The position numbers and the translations under genes were made by a program. Positions 56,677-64,000 of a stretch of DNA of 64,000 bases are shown here, piece by piece (within the stretch, counting starts at the first letter, position 1; the number at the start of each line of letters is the position of its first letter). The DNA comes from Roseibium sp. (GTDB lineage Bacteria; Pseudomonadota; Alphaproteobacteria; Rhizobiales; Stappiaceae), in NCBI GenBank assembly GCA_017643925.1, contig JAEPML010000005.1:182265-246264 (forward strand), given 5' to 3'. The notes below the pieces were generated by a model. It worked only from the letters and a program-made list of their open reading frames with translations, was not told the origin of the DNA and did no database searches.

Positions 56677-57381
56677 ATGCCAGTCATTTCCTTCGCAAAC
56701 GCAAAAGGCGGCGCCGGAAAAACCACGGCCGCACTGCTGCTGGCGACAGAAGTCGCGGCACGGGGAAAGCGTGTCACGATCTTCGACGCTGACCCGCAAA
56801 AGTGGATCTCCAAATGGGCGGAACTGCCGAACCAGTGCGAGGGCATCTCGGTGGTCAGCCAGATCTCTCCCGCTTCCATCACCGAGCAGATTACTCTGGC
56901 CGCCGAACATTCCGACTACGTGATTGTCGATCTGGAAGGCACGGAAAACCTGATCGTTGCCAACGCGGTTTCGGTGTCCGACCTGGTGGTGGTGCCGATC
57001 CAGGGCTCCTCGATGGATGCGCGCGGCGGCGCCAAGATCCTCTCCCTGATCAAGAAGCTGGAAAAGATCGTCCGGCACGACATCAAGCATTGTGTGGTCC
57101 TCACCCGCACAAATGCCGCAGTCACGACACGGGCCATGAAGGCCGTGCAGGACTTCCTGTCCGCACAGAACATCGACGTGTTGATGACCCCGATCGTGGA
57201 ACGCGCCGCGTTCCGTGATCTTTTCGAATTCGGTGGTGGCCTGGACGACCTCAACCCCAAGGTCGTGACAGGCGTCCCCAAAGCCAAGGAAAACGCTTCG
57301 CTCTATGCCGCGGAGCTTCTTGAGCGCGCCATCCGGATACCAAAGAAACGCTGGTACAACGTCTTCAAGCGGGCCAGCTGA
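56677..57381 (+). CDS. ParA/MinD-type ATPase, orphan
   Basis: 234 residues from the ATG at 56677 (AGGAG upstream). Deviant Walker A NAKGGAGKTTAALLLATEVA (about 7-26), with the signature Lys, a TIFDADPQKWISKW segment (Walker A' Asp), and YVIVDLEGTENLIV in Walker B position, where the Asp-x-x-Pro of ParA is DLEG. No ParB, parS cluster or repC gene adjoins, so it may position some cell component rather than DNA. Ends in a strong terminator. Confidence 0.9.
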   Translation: MPVISFANAKGGAGKTTAALLLATEVAARGKRVTIFDADPQKWISKWAELPNQCEGISVVSQISPASITEQITLAAEHSDYVIVDLEGTENLIVANAVSVSDLVVVPIQGSSMDARGGAKILSLIKKLEKIVRHDIKHCVVLTRTNAAVTTRAMKAVQDFLSAQNIDVLMTPIVERAAFRDLFEFGGGLDDLNPKVVTGVPKAKENASLYAAELLERAIRIPKKRWYNVFKRAS

Positions 57382-57407
57382 TTAAACCCAAGTTACTGTG
57401 CAAAATT

Positions 57408-57434
57408 GGCCGGGCGAAACGCCCGGCCTTTTTT
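57408..57434 (+). terminator. Rho-independent terminator of ParA gene
   Basis: GGCCGGGCG/CGCCCGGCC with an AAA loop followed by six T. Confidence 0.95.
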
Positions 57435-57523
57435 GTCTTTCTCACAAGCTCCTCACCGCGCTAAGCTGACAGTCGACTTTTTAGACCTGTTGCATCATGC
57501 CTTTGATCCTGCGGGAGGATTTC

Positions 57524-58480
57524 ATGTCTGCGTCGCTGTTGCGCCCTGCCCTCATCATCTCGATCTGTTCCATGCTTGCCGCCTGCTCGGGCGAGGAAGG
57601 AAATGTTGCACTCGGCACGCTTGAACGCGACCGGGTGGCCCTGACGGCAACGGCCAATGAGGTCCTCATCGATTTGCCGGTAGCACAGGGTACATTCGTC
57701 CAGAAGGGAACGGTCCTGGCGCAACTCGATCCAGCCGAACAGCAAGCCGTGGTCAACCAGGCCCGTGCCGAAGTGCAAAAGGCCAAGGCCAATCTTCTGA
57801 AGCTTCAAAACGGCGCACGCGAGGAAGACATCGCCAAGGCGCGGGCGGATGTCGCCGGGGCGAAGGCGGAGCTTGTCGATGCCGAAGCCACCTTCAAACG
57901 CTATAAGGATCTGACCGGGCGCGGCACCACCAGCCAGGCCCAGCTCGACAGTGCCAGGGCCAGCCGCGATGCGGCCGACGCAACGCTGAAGAGTTCGGAA
58001 CAGGCACTCAAGGAACTTGTGACGGGCACAAGGCCGGAAGATCTCGAGATTGCAAGGGCCGAGCTGGCCGCGTCGGAAGCGAGCCTTGCCACGCAGGAAA
58101 AGATCCTCTCCGACCTGACCATCACGGCGTCCCGCGACGGAACGCTCGACAATCTGCCCTGGAACCTCGGCGAAAGGGTCACGGTCGGAAGTCCGGTCGC
58201 CGTGCTTCTGGCGGGCGATGCGCCCTTTGCGCGGGTCTATGTCCCCGAACCGCACCGGGTAAAGATCAATGAAGGCGACAAGCTGGAAGTCCGGATCGAC
58301 GGGTTGGACAATTCCATTGAGGGATCCGTGCGCTGGATCAGCTCCGAACCGTCTTTCACACCCTACTACGCCCTCAACCAGTCGGAACGGGCGCGGCTGA
58401 TGTATGTTGCGGAAGTCCAGCTTCCCGACAGTGCAAACAACCTGCCGAACGGCGTTCCGGCCCAGGTGGTTCTGCCGTGA
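57524..58480 (+). CDS. HlyD-family membrane fusion lipoprotein
   Basis: 318 residues from the ATG at 57524 (GGGAGG upstream). The lipobox SMLAACSG at about 21 shows lipidation. Biotinyl-lipoyl half motif VLIDLPVAQGTFVQKGTVLAQLD, then a long coiled-coil hairpin (about 70-205, rich in Ala, Glu, Arg), the second half DGTLDNLPWNLGERVTVGSPVAVLL, and a beta barrel. Partners are the ABC ATPase and permease that follow with 4-bp overlaps. Confidence 0.94.
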   Translation: MSASLLRPALIISICSMLAACSGEEGNVALGTLERDRVALTATANEVLIDLPVAQGTFVQKGTVLAQLDPAEQQAVVNQARAEVQKAKANLLKLQNGAREEDIAKARADVAGAKAELVDAEATFKRYKDLTGRGTTSQAQLDSARASRDAADATLKSSEQALKELVTGTRPEDLEIARAELAASEASLATQEKILSDLTITASRDGTLDNLPWNLGERVTVGSPVAVLLAGDAPFARVYVPEPHRVKINEGDKLEVRIDGLDNSIEGSVRWISSEPSFTPYYALNQSERARLMYVAEVQLPDSANNLPNGVPAQVVLP

Positions 58481-59415
58481 GTGCAAAGACGCCCGAAATC
58501 GTCATCCGTGCCGAGGGTCTGGTCAAGAAATTCAAGGATTTCAGGGCTGTCGACGGACTGGATCTGACGATCGAACGTGGCATGATCTACGGATTTCTGG
58601 GTCCGAATGGATGCGGCAAGACCACAGCCATGCGCATGCTCACCGGACTTCTGACACCAACGGAAGGCTCGGTCGAGGTGCTTGGCCTTTCCGTTCCGAA
58701 GGACGCCGAAACGCTCAAGTACAAGATCGGCTACATGACCCAGACCTTCTCGCTCTACGGCGACCTGACTGTTCTGGAAAATCTCAATTTCATGTCCAAG
58801 ATCTACGGCCTGCCGGGAGCGAAACGGAAACAGCGCGTCGCGGAAGTCATGGATCGCTATTCCCTGACCGATCTGAAAGATCGATTTGCCGGCAAGATGA
58901 GCGGCGGCCAGCGGCAAAGGCTGGCCCTGGCAACCGCGGTGCTTCACGAACCGGACCTGCTCTTCCTGGACGAGCCGACATCGGCTGTTGATCCGGAATC
59001 GCGCCGGCACTTCTGGGAACAGCTGTTCGACCTTGTCGACGGTGGGACCTCTATCGTGGTCACGACCCATTTCATGGACGAGGCCGAGCGTTGCCACAAG
59101 ATCGCGATCCTGGAAGCGGGAAAGAAGCGCGCCGACGGATCTCCGAAGGATCTGATGAAGGCAATGGGCGCCCATGTTGTCGAGATTGAAGGTCCAACCC
59201 TGCGGGACATTCGCCGGCATCTTCTGGGTATGGACGGGATCATGGCTGCTGCCCAACTTGGCGCCCGCTTGAGGGTTCTGGTCAAGGATGAGGTGCCGGA
59301 CCCGGTCGGTTTCCTGAAAGAAAAACCTGAAACCAATGGCGCAACGCTGATCGAACAGGTTCGTCCGAACCTTGAGGATGTGTTTGTCACGGCGACGGGG
59401 GAAGGACGCCAATGA
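58477..59415 (+). CDS. ABC exporter ATPase
   Basis: 312 residues starting with GTG that overlaps the TGA of the adaptor gene (GTGA). Walker A GPNGCGKTTAMRM, signature [15 protein letters not shown], Walker B LLFLDEPTSAVDPESR, and H-loop VVTTHFMDEAERC. The DrrA-type C-terminal part (200-312) is present. Drives the ABC-2 permease downstream in a YbhF/YhiI-like exporter. Confidence 0.96.
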   Translation: MSAKTPEIVIRAEGLVKKFKDFRAVDGLDLTIERGMIYGFLGPNGCGKTTAMRMLTGLLTPTEGSVEVLGLSVPKDAETLKYKIGYMTQTFSLYGDLTVLENLNFMSKIYGLPGAKRKQRVAEVMDRYSLTDLKDRFAGKMSGGQRQRLALATAVLHEPDLLFLDEPTSAVDPESRRHFWEQLFDLVDGGTSIVVTTHFMDEAERCHKIAILEAGKKRADGSPKDLMKAMGAHVVEIEGPTLRDIRRHLLGMDGIMAAAQLGARLRVLVKDEVPDPVGFLKEKPETNGATLIEQVRPNLEDVFVTATGEGRQ

Positions 59416-60557
59416 GATCGCTTTCCCGTATCGCCGCCATCTTTTCCAAGGAACTGGCACAATTGCGCCGGGACAGGATGACCTTCGGCATGGTCATCAT
59501 GATCCCTTTGATCCAGCTGATCCTGTTCGGCTATGCCATCAACACCAATATCCGCGATATTCCGGTGGCAGTTGTCGATCACAGCCAGACGGGTCTCAGC
59601 CGGACGTTGATCCAGATGGTGGAAGCGACACGTGTGGTGAAAGTCACCGAGCGACTTTCATCCGTTCAGGAAGCTGAAGACGCCATCAAGTCTGCACGGG
59701 TGCGCGCCGCATTTATCCTGCCTGACGACCTGGCCCAGCGGATCGCTCGCTCGCCTGCGGTGGGGCTGGGCACGCCTGCGTCAACTGATGAAGAGACCAG
59801 TCGCCCCGTGGCGCAATGGGTCGTTGATGGGTCAGACACGATGATAGCCGGTGCCATAAAGGCCCTGCGCAGCATGCCGTTGTCAGAGCTTTTCAGACAA
59901 CCGCCGAACCGGTCGACACCGACCTTCGAGGTCGCGCTGTTCTTCAACCCAGAACAACGCACCGCCATAAACATCGTGCCGGGGCTTGTCGGCATCATCC
60001 TCACCATGACCATGATCATGTTCACCTCGTCGGCGATCGTGCGCGAAAGCGAACGCGGCAACATGGAGATGCTGATCAACACACCGGTCCGGTCGATGGA
60101 GCTGATGATCGGCAAGATCATCCCCTACATCTTCATCGGGCTGCTCCAGATGGCGATCATCCTGGGACTTGGACATGTGCTCTTCAACGTGCCCTTCGGC
60201 GACAGGCTATTCGATCTCTTCATCGGCACGCTGCTGTTCATCGGCGCAAGCCTCTCCCTGGGACTGGTCCTGTCGACCATTGCCAAGAACCAGCTGCAAT
60301 CCATGCAGATGACCGTGTTCGTTCTGCTGCCGTCGATCCTGTTGTCGGGTTTCATGTTCCCGTATGAAGGCATGCCTGTCATAGCGCAATACATCGCCGA
60401 AGTGTTCCCCGCGACGCATTACATGCGCATGGTTCGGGGCTTCGTGCTGCGGGACGCAACGCTGGCAGACCTGCACTACGATGTCTTGTGGATGTGCGGC
60501 TTTTTTGTCCTTGGTCTTCTCGTCGCGGCCCTACGGTTCAAGAAACGTCTGGACTGA
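59412..60557 (+). CDS. ABC-2 type permease
   Basis: 381 residues. First helix RMTFGMVIMIPLIQLILFGYAINTN, a large periplasmic domain (about 40-190) with VAVVDHSQTGLSRTLI, then five helices starting FFNPEQRTAINIVPGLVGIILTMTM, with ERGNMEMLINTPVRSMELMIGKIIPYIF as cytoplasmic coupling segment. Resembles YbhR/YhhJ. ATG overlaps the ATPase stop as ATGA. Only one permease gene is present, so a homodimer is likely. Confidence 0.95.
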   Translation: MRSLSRIAAIFSKELAQLRRDRMTFGMVIMIPLIQLILFGYAINTNIRDIPVAVVDHSQTGLSRTLIQMVEATRVVKVTERLSSVQEAEDAIKSARVRAAFILPDDLAQRIARSPAVGLGTPASTDEETSRPVAQWVVDGSDTMIAGAIKALRSMPLSELFRQPPNRSTPTFEVALFFNPEQRTAINIVPGLVGIILTMTMIMFTSSAIVRESERGNMEMLINTPVRSMELMIGKIIPYIFIGLLQMAIILGLGHVLFNVPFGDRLFDLFIGTLLFIGASLSLGLVLSTIAKNQLQSMQMTVFVLLPSILLSGFMFPYEGMPVIAQYIAEVFPATHYMRMVRGFVLRDATLADLHYDVLWMCGFFVLGLLVAALRFKKRLD

Positions 60558-60577
60558 CACTCACGGCGGCCAAAAGG

Positions 60578-61498
60578 TCACTTCGGCTGCGGACCGGTGT
60601 CAAAACGCGGGTTCGCGGTCTTGAGGACCGGGGTCCGTTTCGAGACATTTTCCTGGCTCTCGCGCCAGACGACGAAGATGCCTGACATGATGATGATCGA
60701 CGAGCCGATGGCCACGTAGATGTCCGGAGTTTCGGCAAAAAACACGGCCCCATAGAGCGTCGCCCACAAGATCTGGCTGTACTGGATCGGCGCGACAAAG
60801 GCAGCCGGTGCAGCCCGATAGGCGAAGATCGTGCAAAGCTGCGCGATCACCGAGAGAAAACCGATCATTGCCATCAGCCCGAGATCACCGAGTTCGACCG
60901 GCACATAAACCGCCGGAAGGGTCAGGGACATGGCCAGCATCGACACGAGCATCGGATACAGGATCAGCACGGCAGAGCGCTCTTCGCCGCCGATCTTGCG
61001 TACAAGGATCGAGGACAGCGCACTGGCGAAGGCCGCCGTCAGCCCGGCCGCGTGGCCAAGCGTCAACTCGCCCACCCCGGGACGCAGCACGACAAGAACC
61101 CCTGCCAAACCGATGACGACGGCCGCCCAGCGTTGCAGGCGAACCGTTTCACCCAGGAGCGGAACCGACAGAACCGTGACAAGCAGCGGCATTGCGAAAA
61201 GCAACGCATAGACTTCGGCAAGCGGCAACACGGTGAAGGCATAGAACCCGCAGGACATTGCGAGGATCGCCAGCAGCGAGCGCAACAAGATCAACCAGGG
61301 ATGATGCGGCCTGAAATTGTCGACCGCCTTGTCCGCCAGCATGATGATGGACATGGGGACAAAGGCAAAGAGCATCGAAAAGAAGATGATCTGAAACACC
61401 GGGTAAGAACCGCCCAGCGCCTTGATGACCGCATCATGCGTTGAGAAAAACCCGAATGCCAGAAGCGCGGTCACAAGACCCTTGAACGATGCAGTCAT
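60578..61498 (-). CDS. DMT-superfamily (EamA) transporter
   Basis: 306 residues from the ATG at 61498. Ten hydrophobic segments, two EamA repeats; starts TALLAFGFFSTHDAVIKALGGSYPVFQIIFFSM, mid-region GLTAAFASALSSILVRKIGGEERSAVLILY. Riboflavin/S-adenosylmethionine-like or amino-acid exporters have this layout. Convergent with the ABC exporter operon. Confidence 0.9.
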   Translation of the reverse strand: MTASFKGLVTALLAFGFFSTHDAVIKALGGSYPVFQIIFFSMLFAFVPMSIIMLADKAVDNFRPHHPWLILLRSLLAILAMSCGFYAFTVLPLAEVYALLFAMPLLVTVLSVPLLGETVRLQRWAAVVIGLAGVLVVLRPGVGELTLGHAAGLTAAFASALSSILVRKIGGEERSAVLILYPMLVSMLAMSLTLPAVYVPVELGDLGLMAMIGFLSVIAQLCTIFAYRAAPAAFVAPIQYSQILWATLYGAVFFAETPDIYVAIGSSIIIMSGIFVVWRESQENVSKRTPVLKTANPRFDTGPQPK

Positions 61499-61723
61499 GA
61501 GCGTGTTCTTCAATTGTGTGGTAGCGCCTGCCCTCAGGCAGACAAATGATGCAAAAGCCAGCCAACGATATTCGGTGTCATGCGCGCAGGCTGTGCAGCC
61601 GGACTTTTCCGGGGACAGAACAAAACTGTTAGCAGAAAGTGCCGGGACTCAAAAGCGCATAGTTCCTGCCCTCGCAGTCGTCATCCTGGCACCTATGACG
61701 CCACGCGAATTGAGGATCACCCG

Positions 61724-62062
61724 CTAATGGGAAACAAATACCCTTGCAAGGGTCGCAACAGCCATCGCGGTCGCCGCGCGTTTCGGACCTTCGAACTCGG
61801 AAGCAGCCGCTCCCGGCACTGTCAGGCTGACCCGGTTCAGATCAGAGGCGTCGAGATGGTCGAGGTCGGCGGATTTCGCCGCCTGCTCTGCAGAAAGGCG
61901 AATTTCGTCGAGCATGCGGACCAGATTCTGCCAGATATGCAGCGGTGGCGCCTCATCAGTATTGCACCAGCGAAAAATCTCTTCTTCCGAGACCTTTAAC
62001 GCCGTTGCCGCCTCACCTGATGTGAGACCGATATAGTCCATCACATCGCTGAAGTTACTCAT
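61724..62062 (-). CDS. Hypothetical protein with HTH-like N-terminus
   Basis: 112 residues from the ATG at 62062 (GGGGA upstream). Residues about 1-55 resemble a small helix-turn-helix (MDYIGLTSGEAATALKVSEEEIFRWCNTDEAPPLHIWQNL), like the N-terminus of Xre/ParS-type proteins. The C-terminal part is Ala/Ser-rich with a short hydrophobic end (ATAMAVATLARVFVSH). No neighbour suggests a role. Divergent from minC. Confidence 0.75.
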   Translation of the reverse strand: MSNFSDVMDYIGLTSGEAATALKVSEEEIFRWCNTDEAPPLHIWQNLVRMLDEIRLSAEQAAKSADLDHLDASDLNRVSLTVPGAAASEFEGPKRAATAMAVATLARVFVSH

Positions 62063-62347
62063 TAAATTCCCCGAGATGGCCAAGCAAACTATGTGCTAAC
62101 CCGTACATATTGCACTGCAATAAATTAAAAGTCGAGCTATTTCAGGTCGCCTGGTTAACACCTGCGTGAACCCGTCCCAGGTTCCAGACTTCCAGTTTGA
62201 TTCTGGACGCCCGTCTCGGCAATTCTCCCTAGTCTGCAGGCCGGAATGGCGCAATTCGCCTCGGTTGAACCGTCAATTAGCTGAAAAATCAAAAGAAAAT
62301 CGATATCGGTGGAAAACGAACGGCTGCCCGATTGTGAGGAACCGTTA
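62063..62347. other. Intergenic region upstream of minC
   Basis: Almost 290 bp of moderately A/T-rich sequence with promoters for the 112-aa gene and min genes. I see no gene and no terminator. A 60-codon plus-strand ORF at 62166 lacks a ribosome site and good composition. Confidence 0.4.
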
Positions 62348-62359
62348 ATGGTACGTTTA
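62345..62359. promoter_or_regulatory. CtrA-like half-match at minC
   Basis: TTAA-N7-TTTA (62345-62348 and 62356-62359), one base off the CtrA site TTAA-N7-TTAA. It overlaps the start of the 18-codon ORF. CtrA is known to control min genes in Sinorhizobium, but this match is weak and overlaps translated sequence. Confidence 0.25.
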
Positions 62360-62404
62360 TCTGGTCAAATCAACGGACCAAAAGACGTCGCCGGGCCTCA
62401 TTAG
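62348..62404 (+). CDS. 18-codon ORF in frame with and abutting minC
   Basis: ATG at 62348 with GAGGA 7 nt upstream, encoding MVRLSGQINGPKDVAGPH and ending in TAG at 62402-62404; minC's ATG follows without a gap in the same frame. Two readings: the true minC start lies here and a nonsense change or sequence error splits the gene, or it is a short leader that brings ribosomes to minC by re-initiation (TAGATG). MinC homologues often have a variable N-terminal stretch before the KGKSF strand. Confidence 0.45.
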   Translation: MVRLSGQINGPKDVAGPH

Positions 62405-63226
62405 ATGAAGTTCAAGGGTAAATCCTTCATTGCCATCGTTCTCACGCCGGAAGCACCATATTCCGGCTGGTTCGAAGAGATCGACCGCATCATTGCGCGC
62501 TCTCCCGGCTTTTTTATTGACCGCCCGATCATACTGGATGTGCGCGGCAGCAAGATCCCGATCGAAGACCTGGAACACGTCCTGCGCGAACTCAAGAACC
62601 GGTCGATCCGGGTCATGGGCATTGACGGTGTCGCCGGTACACGGCTGAAAGACGGCATGCCGCCCAGTTTTTCCGGCGGACGGCTGACCTCCGACGTGGA
62701 CGTACCGGAACCAGCGAAGGGCGGGTCGACCAAGCCCCCTGAAAAGACACCTGCCAAAGACAACCGGGATACTGCGGTCGCGCAAAAGACGGACGCGCCT
62801 GCAAAGGCAAAGGCTTCCGGCGCCGCCTCCGGTGCGAACGGCAAGACCCATGCAGAGGCGGCAAAGCCGGAACAGGTCGGACCGCCTTCGGACGAAAGCA
62901 AGTCGATTGTGATCTCCGAGCCGGTTCGATCGGGCCAGAGCATCTTGCACCCGGATGGGGACGTCACTGTCATTGGCTCGGTGAGCTCCGGTGCGGAAAT
63001 CATTGCAGGCGGCTCCATCCATATCTACGGCGCCTTGCGTGGCCGGGCTCTGGCGGGCGTTGCCGGGAAAGAAACTGCCAGGATCTTCTGCACGAAGCTG
63101 GACGCGGAACTGGTGTCGATCAACGGGCTCTACAAGGTCGCCGACGATTTCGACGGCACTTTGCGCAACGCACCAGCGCAAATCCGGTTTGAAAACGAGA
63201 CCCTGGTCTTTGAAGAACTGAATTAA
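62405..63226 (+). CDS. minC: Septum site-determining protein MinC
   Basis: 273 residues. Inhibits FtsZ assembly at the poles together with MinD. N-domain (1-95): FKGKSFIAIVLTPEAPYSGWFEEID, FFIDRPIILDV, IRVMGIDGV. A long Ala/Lys/Pro linker (about 110-165) follows, then the C-terminal beta helix (about 170-273): GQSILHPDGDVTVIGSVSSGAEIIAGGSIHIYGALRGRALAG and FCTKLDAELVSINGLYKV. No ribosome site stands before ATG 62405; see the upstream ORF. minD follows after 54 bp; minE is expected beyond the window. Confidence 0.95.
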   Translation: MKFKGKSFIAIVLTPEAPYSGWFEEIDRIIARSPGFFIDRPIILDVRGSKIPIEDLEHVLRELKNRSIRVMGIDGVAGTRLKDGMPPSFSGGRLTSDVDVPEPAKGGSTKPPEKTPAKDNRDTAVAQKTDAPAKAKASGAASGANGKTHAEAAKPEQVGPPSDESKSIVISEPVRSGQSILHPDGDVTVIGSVSSGAEIIAGGSIHIYGALRGRALAGVAGKETARIFCTKLDAELVSINGLYKVADDFDGTLRNAPAQIRFENETLVFEELN

Positions 63227-63280
63227 CCACGGCGCCGGCCTTCGCGGGGGACCGGTGCGGATAACAACAGGACGAACACC

Positions 63281-64000
63281 ATGAGCAACGCAACTGTCGT
63301 TGTGGTCACGTCGGGCAAGGGCGGAGTGGGCAAGACAACCACGACCGCTGCCATTGCGTCGGCGCTTGCCAAGGAAGGCTACCAGGTCTGCGCGGTCGAT
63401 TTCGACGTCGGCCTGCGCAACCTTGACCTGATCATGGGTGCGGAACGCCGCGTCGTCTTTGATCTGGTCAATGTTGTTCGCGGTGAAGCCTCGATCAAAC
63501 AGGCGCTCGTGCGCGACAAGAAACTCGACAACCTGTTCCTGCTGCCGGCGTCCCAGACCCGGGACAAGGACGCCCTGACCGAGGAAGGTGTCGCCAGCGT
63601 CATCAGCGAGCTGCGCATGTATTTCGACTGGGTCATCTGCGACAGCCCGGCCGGGATCGAGCGCGGCGCGACCCTGGCGATGCGATTTGCGGACGAGGCA
63701 ATCATCGTCTCCAACCCCGAAGTCTCCTCGGTGCGTGACTGCGACCGGATCATCGGCCTGCTCGACGCCAAGACCAAGACCGCCGAAGACGGTGGCCGTA
63801 TGCCAAAACACCTGATGATCACCCGCTACGACACCGAGCGGGCAAAAACGGGTGACATGCTTGCGACCGACGATGTTGTCGATATCCTCTCCGTCCCTCT
63901 CATTGGTGTGGTGCCCGAAAGCAAGGACGTTTTGAAGGCCTCCAATGTCGGCTTGCCGGTCACGCTTTCGGACGAAAACTCGCCTGCGTCCAAGGCCTAT
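63281..64000 (+). CDS. minD: Septum site-determining protein MinD (3' end outside window)
   Basis: 240 codons to the window edge; the complete protein is about 270, so some 30 residues with the membrane-targeting helix are missing. ATG at 63281 has AGGA upstream. Deviant Walker A TSGKGGVGKTTTTAAIASALA, A' CAVDFDVGLRNLDLIMGAERRVVFDLVNV, Walker B VICDSPAGIERGATLAM. ATPase that dimerises on the membrane and recruits MinC. Co-transcribed with minC. Confidence 0.98.
   Translation, partial: MSNATVVVVTSGKGGVGKTTTTAAIASALAKEGYQVCAVDFDVGLRNLDLIMGAERRVVFDLVNVVRGEASIKQALVRDKKLDNLFLLPASQTRDKDALTEEGVASVISELRMYFDWVICDSPAGIERGATLAMRFADEAIIVSNPEVSSVRDCDRIIGLLDAKTKTAEDGGRMPKHLMITRYDTERAKTGDMLATDDVVDILSVPLIGVVPESKDVLKASNVGLPVTLSDENSPASKAY

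Noticed and set aside
56282..57381. Replication origin or plasmid partition locus
   Set aside because: Only one DnaA box, no iterons, no parB or rep gene; surroundings are ordinary chromosome.
62357..63811. 484-codon minus-strand ORF
   Set aside because: Antisense to minC and minD; crosses both genes and has no domain.

Overview
The window is a 64 kb piece of a GC-rich alphaproteobacterial chromosome. I infer Hyphomicrobiales, probably close to the marine Stappiaceae (Roseibium/Labrenzia type). This rests on gene content (minC-minD, a BA14K-type protein, a DUF3141 PHA-synthase-like protein next to fabI, oxyR-katG), a GAAC-N7-GAAC LexA-type box, and the strong codon bias that produces long antisense shadow ORFs. 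I see no rRNA, tRNA, CRISPR array, prophage or insertion sequence. It reads as ordinary core/accessory chromosome with short operons.

Left part (1-9 kb): a minus-strand aromatic catabolic cluster built round homogentisate 1,2-dioxygenase (hmgA), with an MBL-fold hydrolase, an FAA hydrolase, a second MBL protein with a damaged metal motif, and the start of an FAD monooxygenase cut by the window edge. A MarR-type palindrome precedes hmgA. Next come a 105-aa protein behind a LexA-type SOS box, a HerA-type ATPase, a ChrR-like bicupin, a Sel1-like secreted gene broken by an in-frame amber codon, and a DUF2867 protein.

9-24 kb: an RND efflux pair, nitroreductase, a DMT exporter divergent from a LysR regulator, an MFS exporter, malonyl-CoA synthetase, a hemolysin III/PAQR protein, a carboxymuconolactone decarboxylase-family protein, an L,D-transpeptidase, an M19 dipeptidase and a GntR regulator. 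24-30 kb: a complete peptide ABC importer (binding protein, two permeases, fused double ATPase), which with the transpeptidase, dipeptidase and GntR suggests peptide or muropeptide use.

30-45 kb: uup (ABC-F), an XRE-cupin regulator plus GNAT enzyme behind a perfect 18-bp palindrome, a lone FabF-type synthase with a MarR regulator and its operator, an HdeD-like protein, a gamma-butyrobetaine dioxygenase-like enzyme, two rRNA-modification-type enzymes, a DUF2157/GDYXXLXY membrane pair, an orphan terminator suggesting a small RNA, and DUF3141-fabI.

45-64 kb: katG divergent from oxyR, an MFS exporter, a hairpin-rich noncoding stretch, a unit of a 48-aa ORF and two methyltransferases divergent from a LysR gene, several secreted hydrolase-like proteins, an orphan ParA with a DnaA box upstream, an HlyD/ABC-2 export operon, a DMT transporter, a 112-aa unknown, and minC-minD (minD cut by the right edge). 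minC is preceded by an 18-codon in-frame ORF that has the better ribosome binding site and ends in TAG directly against the minC ATG.

No single obviously new multi-gene system stands out. The best candidates for new biology are the SOS-box small gene beside the HerA-type ATPase, the small ORF plus twin methyltransferases, the orphan-terminator RNA at 41.7-41.9 kb, and the minC leader ORF.
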